Of a stretch of 64,000 nucleotides of DNA, positions 46,726 to 54,129 are shown piece after piece; positions within the stretch are counted from its first letter, which is position 1; the number at the start of each line of letters is the position of its first letter. Source of the DNA: Pannonibacter indicus (GTDB taxonomy: Bacteria; Pseudomonadota; Alphaproteobacteria; Rhizobiales; Stappiaceae); assembly GCF_001418225.1 (NCBI RefSeq), contig NZ_LIPT01000001.1, forward strand, positions 186,001-250,000. Reading direction: 5' to 3'. The notes beneath the pieces were generated by a model, which saw nothing but the letters and a program-made list of their open reading frames with translations, was not told the origin of the DNA and did not search any database. Made by a program: the position numbers and the translations under genes.

Positions 46726-48156
46726 TCAGGCCGAAGCCACTTCATCCGCTGCGGGATATTCCTGCTTGAGCGCGTCCACAAGGGGGCCCATGCGGCTCCC
46801 GAGAGACCCTTTGATCATGATGATATCGCCGGGGCGCAGCTCATCCTTGAGGCGCTCGGTCAGCGCTGAGGATTGCTCGGCATAGACAGCGCGTTTCTCA
46901 CGCGGCAGCCGCTCCCACAAGGCGCGCATCAGCGGGCCGGAGCAATAGACCAGATCTGCGCCGCTGTCTTCGACCGGGCCAATCAAGTCCGCATGCAACT
47001 GCCCGGCTGCATCGCCCAGTTCCAGCATATCGCCAAGCACCGCAATCTTGCGGCCCGGCGCTGCGGCCTGCATGCCGCCAAGCACGCTGAGAGCCGCGCG
47101 CATGGAGGCCGGATTGGCATTGTAGCTTTCATCGATCAGCACTGCCTCGCCGCCCGGCAGCTTCAGCCGCGTCTGGGCGCCGCGACCCTTGGGGGCCGAA
47201 AGCTCCGCCAGAGCCAGCCCGGCCAGCGCCAGATCGCCACCCAGCTCGCAGACAGCCAGCAGCACGGCGAGGCTGTTGCGGACAAGGTGCTTGCCCGGCG
47301 CGCCGATCTTGTAGGTGATCTCCTGCCCCAGCACCCGCGCCTGAATGGAGGAGGACCCGGCCTGCACCGCATAATTCTCAAGCAGCGCGTCGCTGCCCTC
47401 AGCTTCGCCAAAGGTCTGGATACGCTCGACACCAGCCGTCTTGGCAAGGAAAGTCAGCAGGTCGAACTGGTCATTGTCCTGATTGAGAATGGCAAGGCCG
47501 CCCGGCTCCAGTCCGAGGAAGATCTCGGCCTTGGCCTGCGCGATTTTCTCGACCGAGCCGAAAAACTCCAGATGCACCGCCTGCACGGTGGTGATGATCG
47601 CCGCATGCGGGCGCACCATCTGCACCAGCGGCGTGATCTCGCCGGCGTGGTTCATACCGATTTCGAAGACACCGAATTCGGTATCCTCCGGCATGCGCGC
47701 CAGCGTCAGCGGCACACCCCAGTGATTGTTGAAGGACGCGGCCGAGGCGTGGACCTTGCCAGAGCGGCCAAGCGCGAGGCGCAGCGCCTCCTTGGTGCCG
47801 GTCTTGCCGACCGAGCCGGTGACCGCCACGATCCGGGCGCTGGTGCGCGCGCGCGCGGCACGTCCAAGATTGCGCAGGGCCTCCAGCGGATCATCCACCA
47901 CAACGTAGCGGCCGTCCCGGGGCAGATCGGCCAGCTTGTGCCGGGCAACCAGCGCCAGCGAGGCGCCGGCTTCGAAGGCCTTGGCCACATAATCATGCCC
48001 GTCCAGCCGGTCACCGACGATGGCGACGAAAGCCTCGCCCGGCGCGATGGTGCGGGTGTCGATGGAAATGCCGGTGATTTCAGCCTGCGGCTCTCCGCGG
48101 GCCTCGCCGCGCGTTGCGGCCAGAAAGGCATCGAGGGTCCAGAGCGGTGCGCTCAT
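46726..48156 (-). CDS. murF: UDP-MurNAc-tripeptide D-alanyl-D-alanine ligase
   Basis: A 476-aa Mur ligase that joins D-Ala-D-Ala to the tripeptide. N-terminal GISIDTRTIAPGEAFVAIVGDRLDGHDYV, P-loop AVTGSVGKTGTKEALRLAL, NNHWGVPLTLARMP, FEIGMNHAGEI and the C-terminal ALIDESYNANPASMRAALSVLG are seen. It overlaps murE by 4 bases. Confidence 0.95.
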   Translation of the reverse strand: MSAPLWTLDAFLAATRGEARGEPQAEITGISIDTRTIAPGEAFVAIVGDRLDGHDYVAKAFEAGASLALVARHKLADLPRDGRYVVVDDPLEALRNLGRAARARTSARIVAVTGSVGKTGTKEALRLALGRSGKVHASAASFNNHWGVPLTLARMPEDTEFGVFEIGMNHAGEITPLVQMVRPHAAIITTVQAVHLEFFGSVEKIAQAKAEIFLGLEPGGLAILNQDNDQFDLLTFLAKTAGVERIQTFGEAEGSDALLENYAVQAGSSSIQARVLGQEITYKIGAPGKHLVRNSLAVLLAVCELGGDLALAGLALAELSAPKGRGAQTRLKLPGGEAVLIDESYNANPASMRAALSVLGGMQAAAPGRKIAVLGDMLELGDAAGQLHADLIGPVEDSGADLVYCSGPLMRALWERLPREKRAVYAEQSSALTERLKDELRPGDIIMIKGSLGSRMGPLVDALKQEYPAADEVASA

Positions 48157-49622
48157 GACCGGGCTCCTTGTGCAAGCGCGGTGCGAACCGCATCATGATC
48201 CGAGAACGGGAGCACCGTCTTCCCGACGATTTGGCCCGTTTCGTGACCCTTTCCGGCCACACACAACACATCCCCGCTTTCCAGCATGGAAACAGCCGTT
48301 GCGATGGCCTCCGCCCGGTCGCCGATCTCCAGCGCGCCTGGAGCGCCCGCCATGACGGCCTTGCGGATGAGTGCAGGATCTTCCGTCCGCGGGTTGTCGT
48401 CTGTGACGATGACCACATCGGCGCGGCGGCTGGCAGCTTCCCCCATCAGCGGACGCTTGCCCGCATCCCGGTCACCGCCGGCTCCGACGACCACAATGAG
48501 GCGGCCGGTGGTGAAGGGACGCAGTGCAGCGAGTGCATTGTCCACGGCGTCGGGCTTGTGGGCATAGTCCACGAAGCAGAGAGCGCCATTGTCCTTGCGG
48601 CCCACCAGCTCCAGACGGCCCGGCGCGCCTTCCAGCGTCTCCAGCGCCCTGAGCACGGCGCCCGGCGCCTCACCAGCCGCAATGGCAAGGCCTGCGGCAA
48701 TGAGCGCATTGGACGCCTGAAAATGCCCGGCGAGCGGCAGGGAGACCTTGTATTCCCCGCGCGGTGTATCGATCGTCAGAACCTGGCTGAAACCGCTGAA
48801 CTGGACATTGCGCAGGTGCAGGTCCCTGCCCCGCTCGCCCACGGTCAGCACCTGCTGGCCGCGTTCTCCAGCCACCGCCAGCACGCGGTCAGCCTTGTTC
48901 TGCGCCGGGTCCACGACCACCGTGCCGCCGCTGGGCAGAAGCTCGCGGAACAGGCGCAGCTTGGCCTGCAGGTATTCCTCTTCGGTGGCGTGATAGTCCA
49001 TGTGATCACGGCCAAGGTTGGTGAAACCGGCGGCCACCAGTTCCACCCCGTCCAGCCGGTACTGATCGAGACCATGGCTGGACGCTTCCATCGCGGCATG
49101 GGTGACACCGGCATCGGCCAGCTTCGCCAGTTCCGCATGCAGGGAGACCGGGTCCGGTGTCGTCAGCCCGCCATAGCTGGTGCCGGAGGCTGTCACCGTT
49201 CCAAGCGTGCCGAGGCTTGCAGCATTGTGGCCACAGCGCTGGAAGATCTGGCGGACGAAATAGGCAACGGAGGTCTTGCCGCTGGTGCCAGTGACGGCCA
49301 CCATGGTTTCCGGCTGGCGCCCATGAAAGCGGGCTGCAATCTTCGCAAGCGCCAGACGCGGGTTCGCGGCCACCATGACCGGCGCCGGCACGCCGCCACC
49401 GGCCTCGATCAGCGCTGCGCCCTCTGCATCGGTCAGAACAGCGGCCGCGCCCTGCTCCACCGCCTTTGCGGCAAAGCGTGCGCCATGGGCCTGTACGCCG
49501 CCAAGGGCAAAAAACAAAAAGCCCGGCCCAGCCGCCCGGCTGTCCGAGGTCAATCCCCCGATCACGAGGGTATCATCAGGAACGGCGATGCCTGTGCCCG
49601 CCGCAAGTGTTCCTAGCTGCAT
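48153..49622 (-). CDS. murE: UDP-MurNAc-L-Ala-D-Glu:meso-diaminopimelate ligase
   Basis: A 489-aa Mur ligase that adds the third residue. The DNPRTEDP motif in TDDNPRTEDPALI is the signature that selects meso-diaminopimelate rather than lysine. P-loop AVTGTSGKTSVAYFVRQ, the MEASSHGLDQYRLDGV block and FVDYAHKPDAVDNAL complete the set. Start at ATG 49622 (MQLGTLAAG). It follows ftsI by 95 bases. Confidence 0.96.
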   Translation of the reverse strand: MQLGTLAAGTGIAVPDDTLVIGGLTSDSRAAGPGFLFFALGGVQAHGARFAAKAVEQGAAAVLTDAEGAALIEAGGGVPAPVMVAANPRLALAKIAARFHGRQPETMVAVTGTSGKTSVAYFVRQIFQRCGHNAASLGTLGTVTASGTSYGGLTTPDPVSLHAELAKLADAGVTHAAMEASSHGLDQYRLDGVELVAAGFTNLGRDHMDYHATEEEYLQAKLRLFRELLPSGGTVVVDPAQNKADRVLAVAGERGQQVLTVGERGRDLHLRNVQFSGFSQVLTIDTPRGEYKVSLPLAGHFQASNALIAAGLAIAAGEAPGAVLRALETLEGAPGRLELVGRKDNGALCFVDYAHKPDAVDNALAALRPFTTGRLIVVVGAGGDRDAGKRPLMGEAASRRADVVIVTDDNPRTEDPALIRKAVMAGAPGALEIGDRAEAIATAVSMLESGDVLCVAGKGHETGQIVGKTVLPFSDHDAVRTALAQGARS

Positions 49623-49717
49623 TGTCTGCCAAATCCGGTAGTGCGCCGTCACAAGCCGGTGCGGAACCCTTTCTCAGCTGCGACCCTGATGTCCCGCTCC
49701 GGCGCTTCGATCACGTC

Positions 49718-51448
49718 TCAATAAGATACTTCGATTGCCTTTGTCCCATCAGTCTGTTTCGGCATCACGCCCAGCATGGGTGCCGCGCGGCGGATGATGT
49801 TGCCGACCATTGGCGCGGTGTTCATGCCTGCGGTTGCGGGCAGGCCCGGTTTCTCCGGCTTCGGCTCATCGAGCACGACCAGCACCACATACTTGGGATC
49901 ATCCATCGGGAAGGCCGACAGGAACGAGTTGCGGCGCTTGTTGGGCGAATAGCGGCCGTTTTCGACTTTTTCAGCTGTTCCCGTCTTTCCGCCGACGATA
50001 TAGCCGGGCACCTCTGCACGCTTGCCGGACCCGCCCGGATGTACAACGTTGAGGCGGAACAGGTAACGGATCTTGCGGCTGGTCTCTTCGGAAATCACCT
50101 GCTTGCCCAGAGACTTGGCCGTTATTTCATCCCGCGGCAGGAAGGTCGGCGGAATGAGATAACCACCATTCACAAGAGCAGCTGCCGCCGTTGCCGTCTG
50201 CATCGGCGTCACCGAAATCCCATGACCGAAGGACGCGGTGATGGCCGCCAGTTCACCCCAGCGGCGCGGCAGCAGCGGAGCCGCATTTTCGGGCAGCTCG
50301 TTGGACTGGCGCTCGGTCAGGCCGAGGCGTGCATAGAACTCACGCTGATAGTCGACACCGGTCATCAGCATCATCTTGGCCGTGCCGATATTGGACGAAT
50401 AGAGGAAGACTTCCGGCACCGAGAGGATGCGTCTTTTTCCGTGGAAATCGTTGATCGTGCGCCCACCGGCGCGGATCGGGCGGCTCGCATCGAAGCTGTC
50501 GTTCATACCAACCCGGCCCGAATCGAAGGCGCTGGCGAAGGTGAAGGTCTTGAAGACGGAGCCCATCTCGAACACGCCGCCCGTGGCACGGTTCATCCGG
50601 TCCTTGTCGAGGGCCTGGGCGCGGTCATTCGGATCGTAATCCGGATAGGACGACATGGCGACGACTTCGCCCGTGTGCACATCCAGAATGATACCGACGC
50701 CGGCAATGGCGTTATAGCGCTCAACGCCTTTGACCAGCTCGTCCCGCACGACGAACTGCACACGGGAATCAAGCGCCAGCTTGACCGGCTCCAGCGACCG
50801 GTCCGTGGCAAAGCCAAGCTTCTGCAGTTCGGACAGCCATGAATCATCGAGATACTTCTCAAGGCCGCCAATGCCCTGATTGTCGATATTGACCGATCCG
50901 ATGATATGCGAGGCCAGCGGTCCACCCGTATAGAAGCGCTGTTTCTCCCAGAGGAAGCCGATGCCCGGAATGCCGAGACGGTGAATGGCCTGGTGCTGGG
51001 CCGGCGTAACCTCACGCTTCAGCCAGATAAACCCGGCGCGGCTGCTCAGCCGCTTGCGCATGTTCTCATTGTTCAGCTCCGGGAACACGCTGCCGATGCC
51101 CTCCAGCGCCTCATCCACGTCGATGATCTTGCGCGGCTCGGCATAGATGGAGGCCGTCTTGATGTCGGTCGCAAGAATTTCGCCGTTCCGGTCGATCAGA
51201 TCGGGCCGGGAAGCCGCGATGGAATCCTGCGCCGAGATGAAAGCAGCGTTGGGCGCCTCTTCCATCTGGGCGAGATGCACGAGCCGGACGCCGATCACGG
51301 CATAGAGCATGGCGAAGGCCGCCATCGCAAAATAGATGCGGGTTCTGACGGTGCTGGTTGACACCGAGCCATAGGCCGGGCGCGCTGCCGCACGGGGCTG
51401 GCTGCGCTGGAACTGCAGGAAGGAGGCGGGCTCGCTTGCCATTGTCAT
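49718..51448 (-). CDS. ftsI: FtsI (PBP3), septal peptidoglycan transpeptidase
   Basis: A 576-aa class B penicillin-binding protein that crosslinks septal peptidoglycan. One N-terminal membrane helix (about 37-57) is followed by the pedestal domain and the transpeptidase domain with the three active-site motifs: SxxK in MGSVFKTFTFA, SxN in YSSNIGTAKMM and KTG in VGGKTGTAEKVENG. Start at ATG 51448 (MTMASEPASF) behind AGGAGCGC. It is 10 bases after ftsL. Confidence 0.95.
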   Translation of the reverse strand: MTMASEPASFLQFQRSQPRAAARPAYGSVSTSTVRTRIYFAMAAFAMLYAVIGVRLVHLAQMEEAPNAAFISAQDSIAASRPDLIDRNGEILATDIKTASIYAEPRKIIDVDEALEGIGSVFPELNNENMRKRLSSRAGFIWLKREVTPAQHQAIHRLGIPGIGFLWEKQRFYTGGPLASHIIGSVNIDNQGIGGLEKYLDDSWLSELQKLGFATDRSLEPVKLALDSRVQFVVRDELVKGVERYNAIAGVGIILDVHTGEVVAMSSYPDYDPNDRAQALDKDRMNRATGGVFEMGSVFKTFTFASAFDSGRVGMNDSFDASRPIRAGGRTINDFHGKRRILSVPEVFLYSSNIGTAKMMLMTGVDYQREFYARLGLTERQSNELPENAAPLLPRRWGELAAITASFGHGISVTPMQTATAAAALVNGGYLIPPTFLPRDEITAKSLGKQVISEETSRKIRYLFRLNVVHPGGSGKRAEVPGYIVGGKTGTAEKVENGRYSPNKRRNSFLSAFPMDDPKYVVLVVLDEPKPEKPGLPATAGMNTAPMVGNIIRRAAPMLGVMPKQTDGTKAIEVSY

Positions 51449-51458
51449 TGCAGCGCTC

Positions 51459-51836
51459 CTATCGGATGGACGAGGTGGAGGCAGGGTCCCGCAGGGCCGC
51501 AAAACCATCAAGCGGGGCCTCACCGCCAACAGGGGGCAGCATGACGGGCCGCATCGGCAGATCCTGCAGCTGCACGATCTGCTTGCCCGGATCCATCTCC
51601 TGGAGCTTCAGAAATTCATCATAGCGTTCGGTCAGCCCCTGCAGGCGGGCAGGCTGATTGAGAACGCTCCATTCGGCACGCAGCACCCGGATGGCTTCAT
51701 GCTCTTCGTCGATCTTGACCTTGAGCGACGCCACATATTCGGACGTGTGCTCGGCCTCCATCTTCATGTCGTAAACGACACCTGCGCCCGTCAGCACAGC
51801 AAGGACACAGACGATATTGAGATAACGGCTCACCAT
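51459..51836 (-). CDS. ftsL: Divisome protein FtsL
   Basis: A 125-aa bitopic protein: a short cytoplasmic N-terminus, one membrane helix (about residues 4-22, LNIVCVLAVLTGAGVVYDM), then a periplasmic coiled-coil (ASLKVKIDEEHEAIRVLRAEWSVLNQPARLQGLTERY). The last ~40 residues are Pro-rich. The identity rests on this layout and its place between rsmH and ftsI. Confidence 0.9.
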   Translation of the reverse strand: MVSRYLNIVCVLAVLTGAGVVYDMKMEAEHTSEYVASLKVKIDEEHEAIRVLRAEWSVLNQPARLQGLTERYDEFLKLQEMDPGKQIVQLQDLPMRPVMLPPVGGEAPLDGFAALRDPASTSSIR

Positions 51837-51839
51837 CGC

Positions 51840-52883
51840 TCAGCCTCCAAGTCCTTTGAATTCCGCCAGATGCGGAACGCCAATGGCGTGAATATCCAGA
51901 TCGCGCGCCGGAGCATCGGTCCGCCGCGCCGCTCTGAGGCGGGCCGAGCGGGCGCGCGGGTTGGCCTGCGTCTCGCTCTCGTCCGGCTCCTGACCGCCCT
52001 TGACCACCAGCTCGAAGGTCGCCGGCGGCACATCCTCTTCCGGCATATGCCGGGAACCGCCGCCGCGCGTGCGCGTGCGGTCGGCAAAGAACTTTTTCAC
52101 GATCCGGTCTTCGAGGCTGTGGAAGCTGACGACCACCAGCCGCCCGCCGGGACGCAGAACCTTTTCCGCCGCACCCAGCACGGACGCTGCCTGATGCAGC
52201 TCGCCGTTCACATAGATGCGCAGCGCCTGAAACGTGCGCGTCGCCGGATGGATGTGCATCTTCTTCGGCGAGCGCCCGACGACCTTCTCGATCAGCGCGG
52301 CAAGATCACCGGTGCGGGTGAAGGGCTGCTCCTTGCTCCGCTGCTCGATGGCGCGCGCCACCTGCCCTGCCCGCTTTTCTTCACCCAGAAGACCGATGAT
52401 CCGGGTCAGATCCCTGGCGGGAAGCGTATTCACCACATCGGCAGCCGATGGTCCGGCCTGCTCCATGCGCATGTCGAGCGGCCCGTCACGCATGAAGGAG
52501 AAGCCGCGATCGGCCTCATCCAGCTGCATGGAGGACACGCCCAGATCCAGCACGACGCCATCCACGGCCTCGACACCGAGCGACGCCAGATGCGCCTCGA
52601 TATCGGCAAAGCGCCCCGGCACCAGCGTCAGCGCGCCATTCGAGGCTTCTACAAGCGGCTGGCCGCCTGCGATGGCATCCGGATCCCGGTCAACGCCGAT
52701 GACCTTGGCACCCGCAGCCAAAAACGCGCGGGAATAGCCGCCAGCCCCGAAGGTGCCGTCCACGACAACTTCACCCGGCTTCACGGACAGCGCCGAAAGA
52801 ACCCCGTCAAGGAGGACAGGCACATGGCGGACAGGTCCGCCGGCGCCTTCAGTCTCGTGACCTTCTGCGCGGCCCGCCATCAT
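51840..52883 (-). CDS. rsmH: 16S rRNA m4C1402 methyltransferase RsmH (MraW)
   Basis: A 347-aa SAM-dependent enzyme that methylates N4 of C1402 in 16S rRNA. SAM site VVVDGTFGAGGYSRAFLAAGAKVIGVDRDPDA, substrate block VVLDLGVSSMQLDEADRGFSFMRDGPLDMRM, FQALRIYVNGEL and SFHSLEDRIVKKFF are typical. It overlaps mraZ by 4 bases. Confidence 0.96.
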   Translation of the reverse strand: MMAGRAEGHETEGAGGPVRHVPVLLDGVLSALSVKPGEVVVDGTFGAGGYSRAFLAAGAKVIGVDRDPDAIAGGQPLVEASNGALTLVPGRFADIEAHLASLGVEAVDGVVLDLGVSSMQLDEADRGFSFMRDGPLDMRMEQAGPSAADVVNTLPARDLTRIIGLLGEEKRAGQVARAIEQRSKEQPFTRTGDLAALIEKVVGRSPKKMHIHPATRTFQALRIYVNGELHQAASVLGAAEKVLRPGGRLVVVSFHSLEDRIVKKFFADRTRTRGGGSRHMPEEDVPPATFELVVKGGQEPDESETQANPRARSARLRAARRTDAPARDLDIHAIGVPHLAEFKGLGG

Positions 52884-53347
52884 GCCGGTCCTCCTGACGC
52901 AGCAGCCGGACTCATGCCCGACAGCATCGCAAGCGCGCGCTTCTGGGCCTCTGCGCGATGCTCACGAAAACGCTCCGGCTCCCAGAGCTGAAACTTGTAA
53001 CCCAGACCCGCGAAAGTGATCTGATCGGTTACACCCGTCTGCTCGCGGATCATGTCGCTCAGAACGATGCGGCCATCGGCATCAATCTTCGGCGTCTCAC
53101 TGGCACCGAAGAGCGCAATGGCGAGAGCATCATGATCCGGCGACAGCTTGGCAAAGGCGGCAAGGCGCCCTTCGATCTCATTCACCAGCTCATTGCCGCC
53201 CGCATCAACGGCAGGCGCATGGGGAGAGGCAATGCAGTAAAGGCCCTCAAATCCGTCGCGCGCCAGCACGGCCCGGAACGGCGCAGGGATCGAAACACGC
53301 CCCTTCGCATCCAGCCGGTTGGTAAAATGCGACACAAAGCCGGCCAT
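52880..53347 (-). CDS. mraZ: Transcriptional regulator MraZ
   Basis: A 155-aa AbrB-fold DNA-binding protein with two SpoVT-like halves; it represses the dcw operon in E. coli. First unit FVSHFTNRLDAKGRVSIPAPFRAVL, second unit KIDADGRIVLSDMIREQTGVTDQITFAGLGYKFQLWEPERF. It is the first gene of the cluster. AAAGGGG precedes the ATG. A five-fold ATGGG array with 10-bp period lies 137 bp upstream. Confidence 0.94.
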   Translation of the reverse strand: MAGFVSHFTNRLDAKGRVSIPAPFRAVLARDGFEGLYCIASPHAPAVDAGGNELVNEIEGRLAAFAKLSPDHDALAIALFGASETPKIDADGRIVLSDMIREQTGVTDQITFAGLGYKFQLWEPERFREHRAEAQKRALAMLSGMSPAAASGGPA

Positions 53348-53483
53348 GATCCCCTTTCAACGCGCCATCCTGGCGCCTGCTGCACTGGCAAAGTCTGAAA
53401 CTTGCAAAACGAAACCGAGCGTCCCGGCACTCACGGGACAGCCCCTGAAAACAGCCGCCTCGAACGGAACCGGAGGCAGCTTC

Positions 53484-53528
53484 ATGGGTTAATATGGGAT
53501 AGCATGGGAGATCATGGGCGTCAATGGA
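53484..53528. promoter_or_regulatory. MraZ operator: five ATGGG/ATGGA boxes at exact 10-bp period
   Basis: ATGGG at 53484, 53494, 53504 and 53514, then ATGGA at 53524, each 10 bp apart on the plus strand. This is the TGGGN-N5 direct-repeat pattern described for MraZ binding in E. coli. The array lies over the predicted core promoter of mraZ, as expected for autorepression. Confidence 0.8.
53496..53524 (-). promoter_or_regulatory. Candidate dcw promoter inside the MraZ operator
   Basis: On the minus strand TTGACG (53524-53519) and TATCCC (53501-53496) are 17 bases apart. Transcription would start near 53489, about 140 bases before mraZ, leaving a long leader. The -10 is a poor match, so this is a suggestion. 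The rest of the 322-bp gap between mraZ and rnpB shows no gene. Confidence 0.4.
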
Positions 53529-53669
53529 ATCGGGCGGATTCCACGGCTTGATGCCCTGTGCAATTGCCCCTTCCTCCACAAACATCAACATGGTTAACAA
53601 AATGCTGCCTGCGACAGAAATGCTCCGGTTTCCGCGCAAGGCGGTGAACTTGATCCAAGGAGAGGAAAA

Positions 53670-54072
53670 GGTGTCAGCCGGCCTGTAAGCCGGGTTCTGT
53701 AAGGCACGGAAGCAAGCTTCCATACGCGACGGTCATTCATCTGGGACGCCTGTTGCCAGACGCCTCACGCAACCTACCCGGATGGCTGGCCAGGAAACCA
53801 ACCCGGACCCGAAGGCCCTGTGCCATCCCTATTCGGTTTTGCTCCCGGTGGGGTTTACCGTGCCGCGTCCGTTACCGTCCGCGCGGTGGGCTCTTACCCC
53901 ACCCTTTCACCCTTACCCCTTGCCCGAAGGGCCGGGGCGGTTTGCTTTCTGTGGCACTTTCCCTGAGGTCGCCCTCGCCGGGCGTTACCCGGCACCGTGT
54001 TTCCATGGAGCCCGGACTTTCCTCCCCCGCGGCCTTTCGGCACTTGCGGCAGCGACCGTCCGGCCAGCTGAC
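53670..54072 (-). ncRNA. rnpB: RNase P RNA (bacterial type A)
   Basis: The catalytic RNA that matures tRNA 5' ends. On the minus strand it opens with GTCAGCTGGCCGGACGGTCGC and soon shows GAGGAAAGTCCGGGCTCC, the universal P4/CR-I region. The 3' part has the CR-V region and ends GCCGGCTGACACC. GTCAGC at the 5' end pairs with GCTGAC near the 3' end to close helix P1. The length of about 403 bases is normal. Both ends are estimated from the P1 pairing and the promoter. Confidence 0.95.
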
Positions 54073-54078
54073 CGGCTC

Positions 54079-54107
54079 CCCATACGGAGGAAACGGCAGC
54101 CGGTCAA
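54079..54107 (-). promoter_or_regulatory. Candidate promoter of rnpB
   Basis: TTGACC (54107-54102), 17-base spacer, TATGGG (54084-54079). The predicted start falls about 7 bases downstream at 54072, exactly where the first strand of P1 begins. This agreement supports both calls. It lies in the short gap after the DUF2339 stop. Confidence 0.65.
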
Positions 54108-54129
54108 GGACGCTTCTTGCGGGTCCCCT

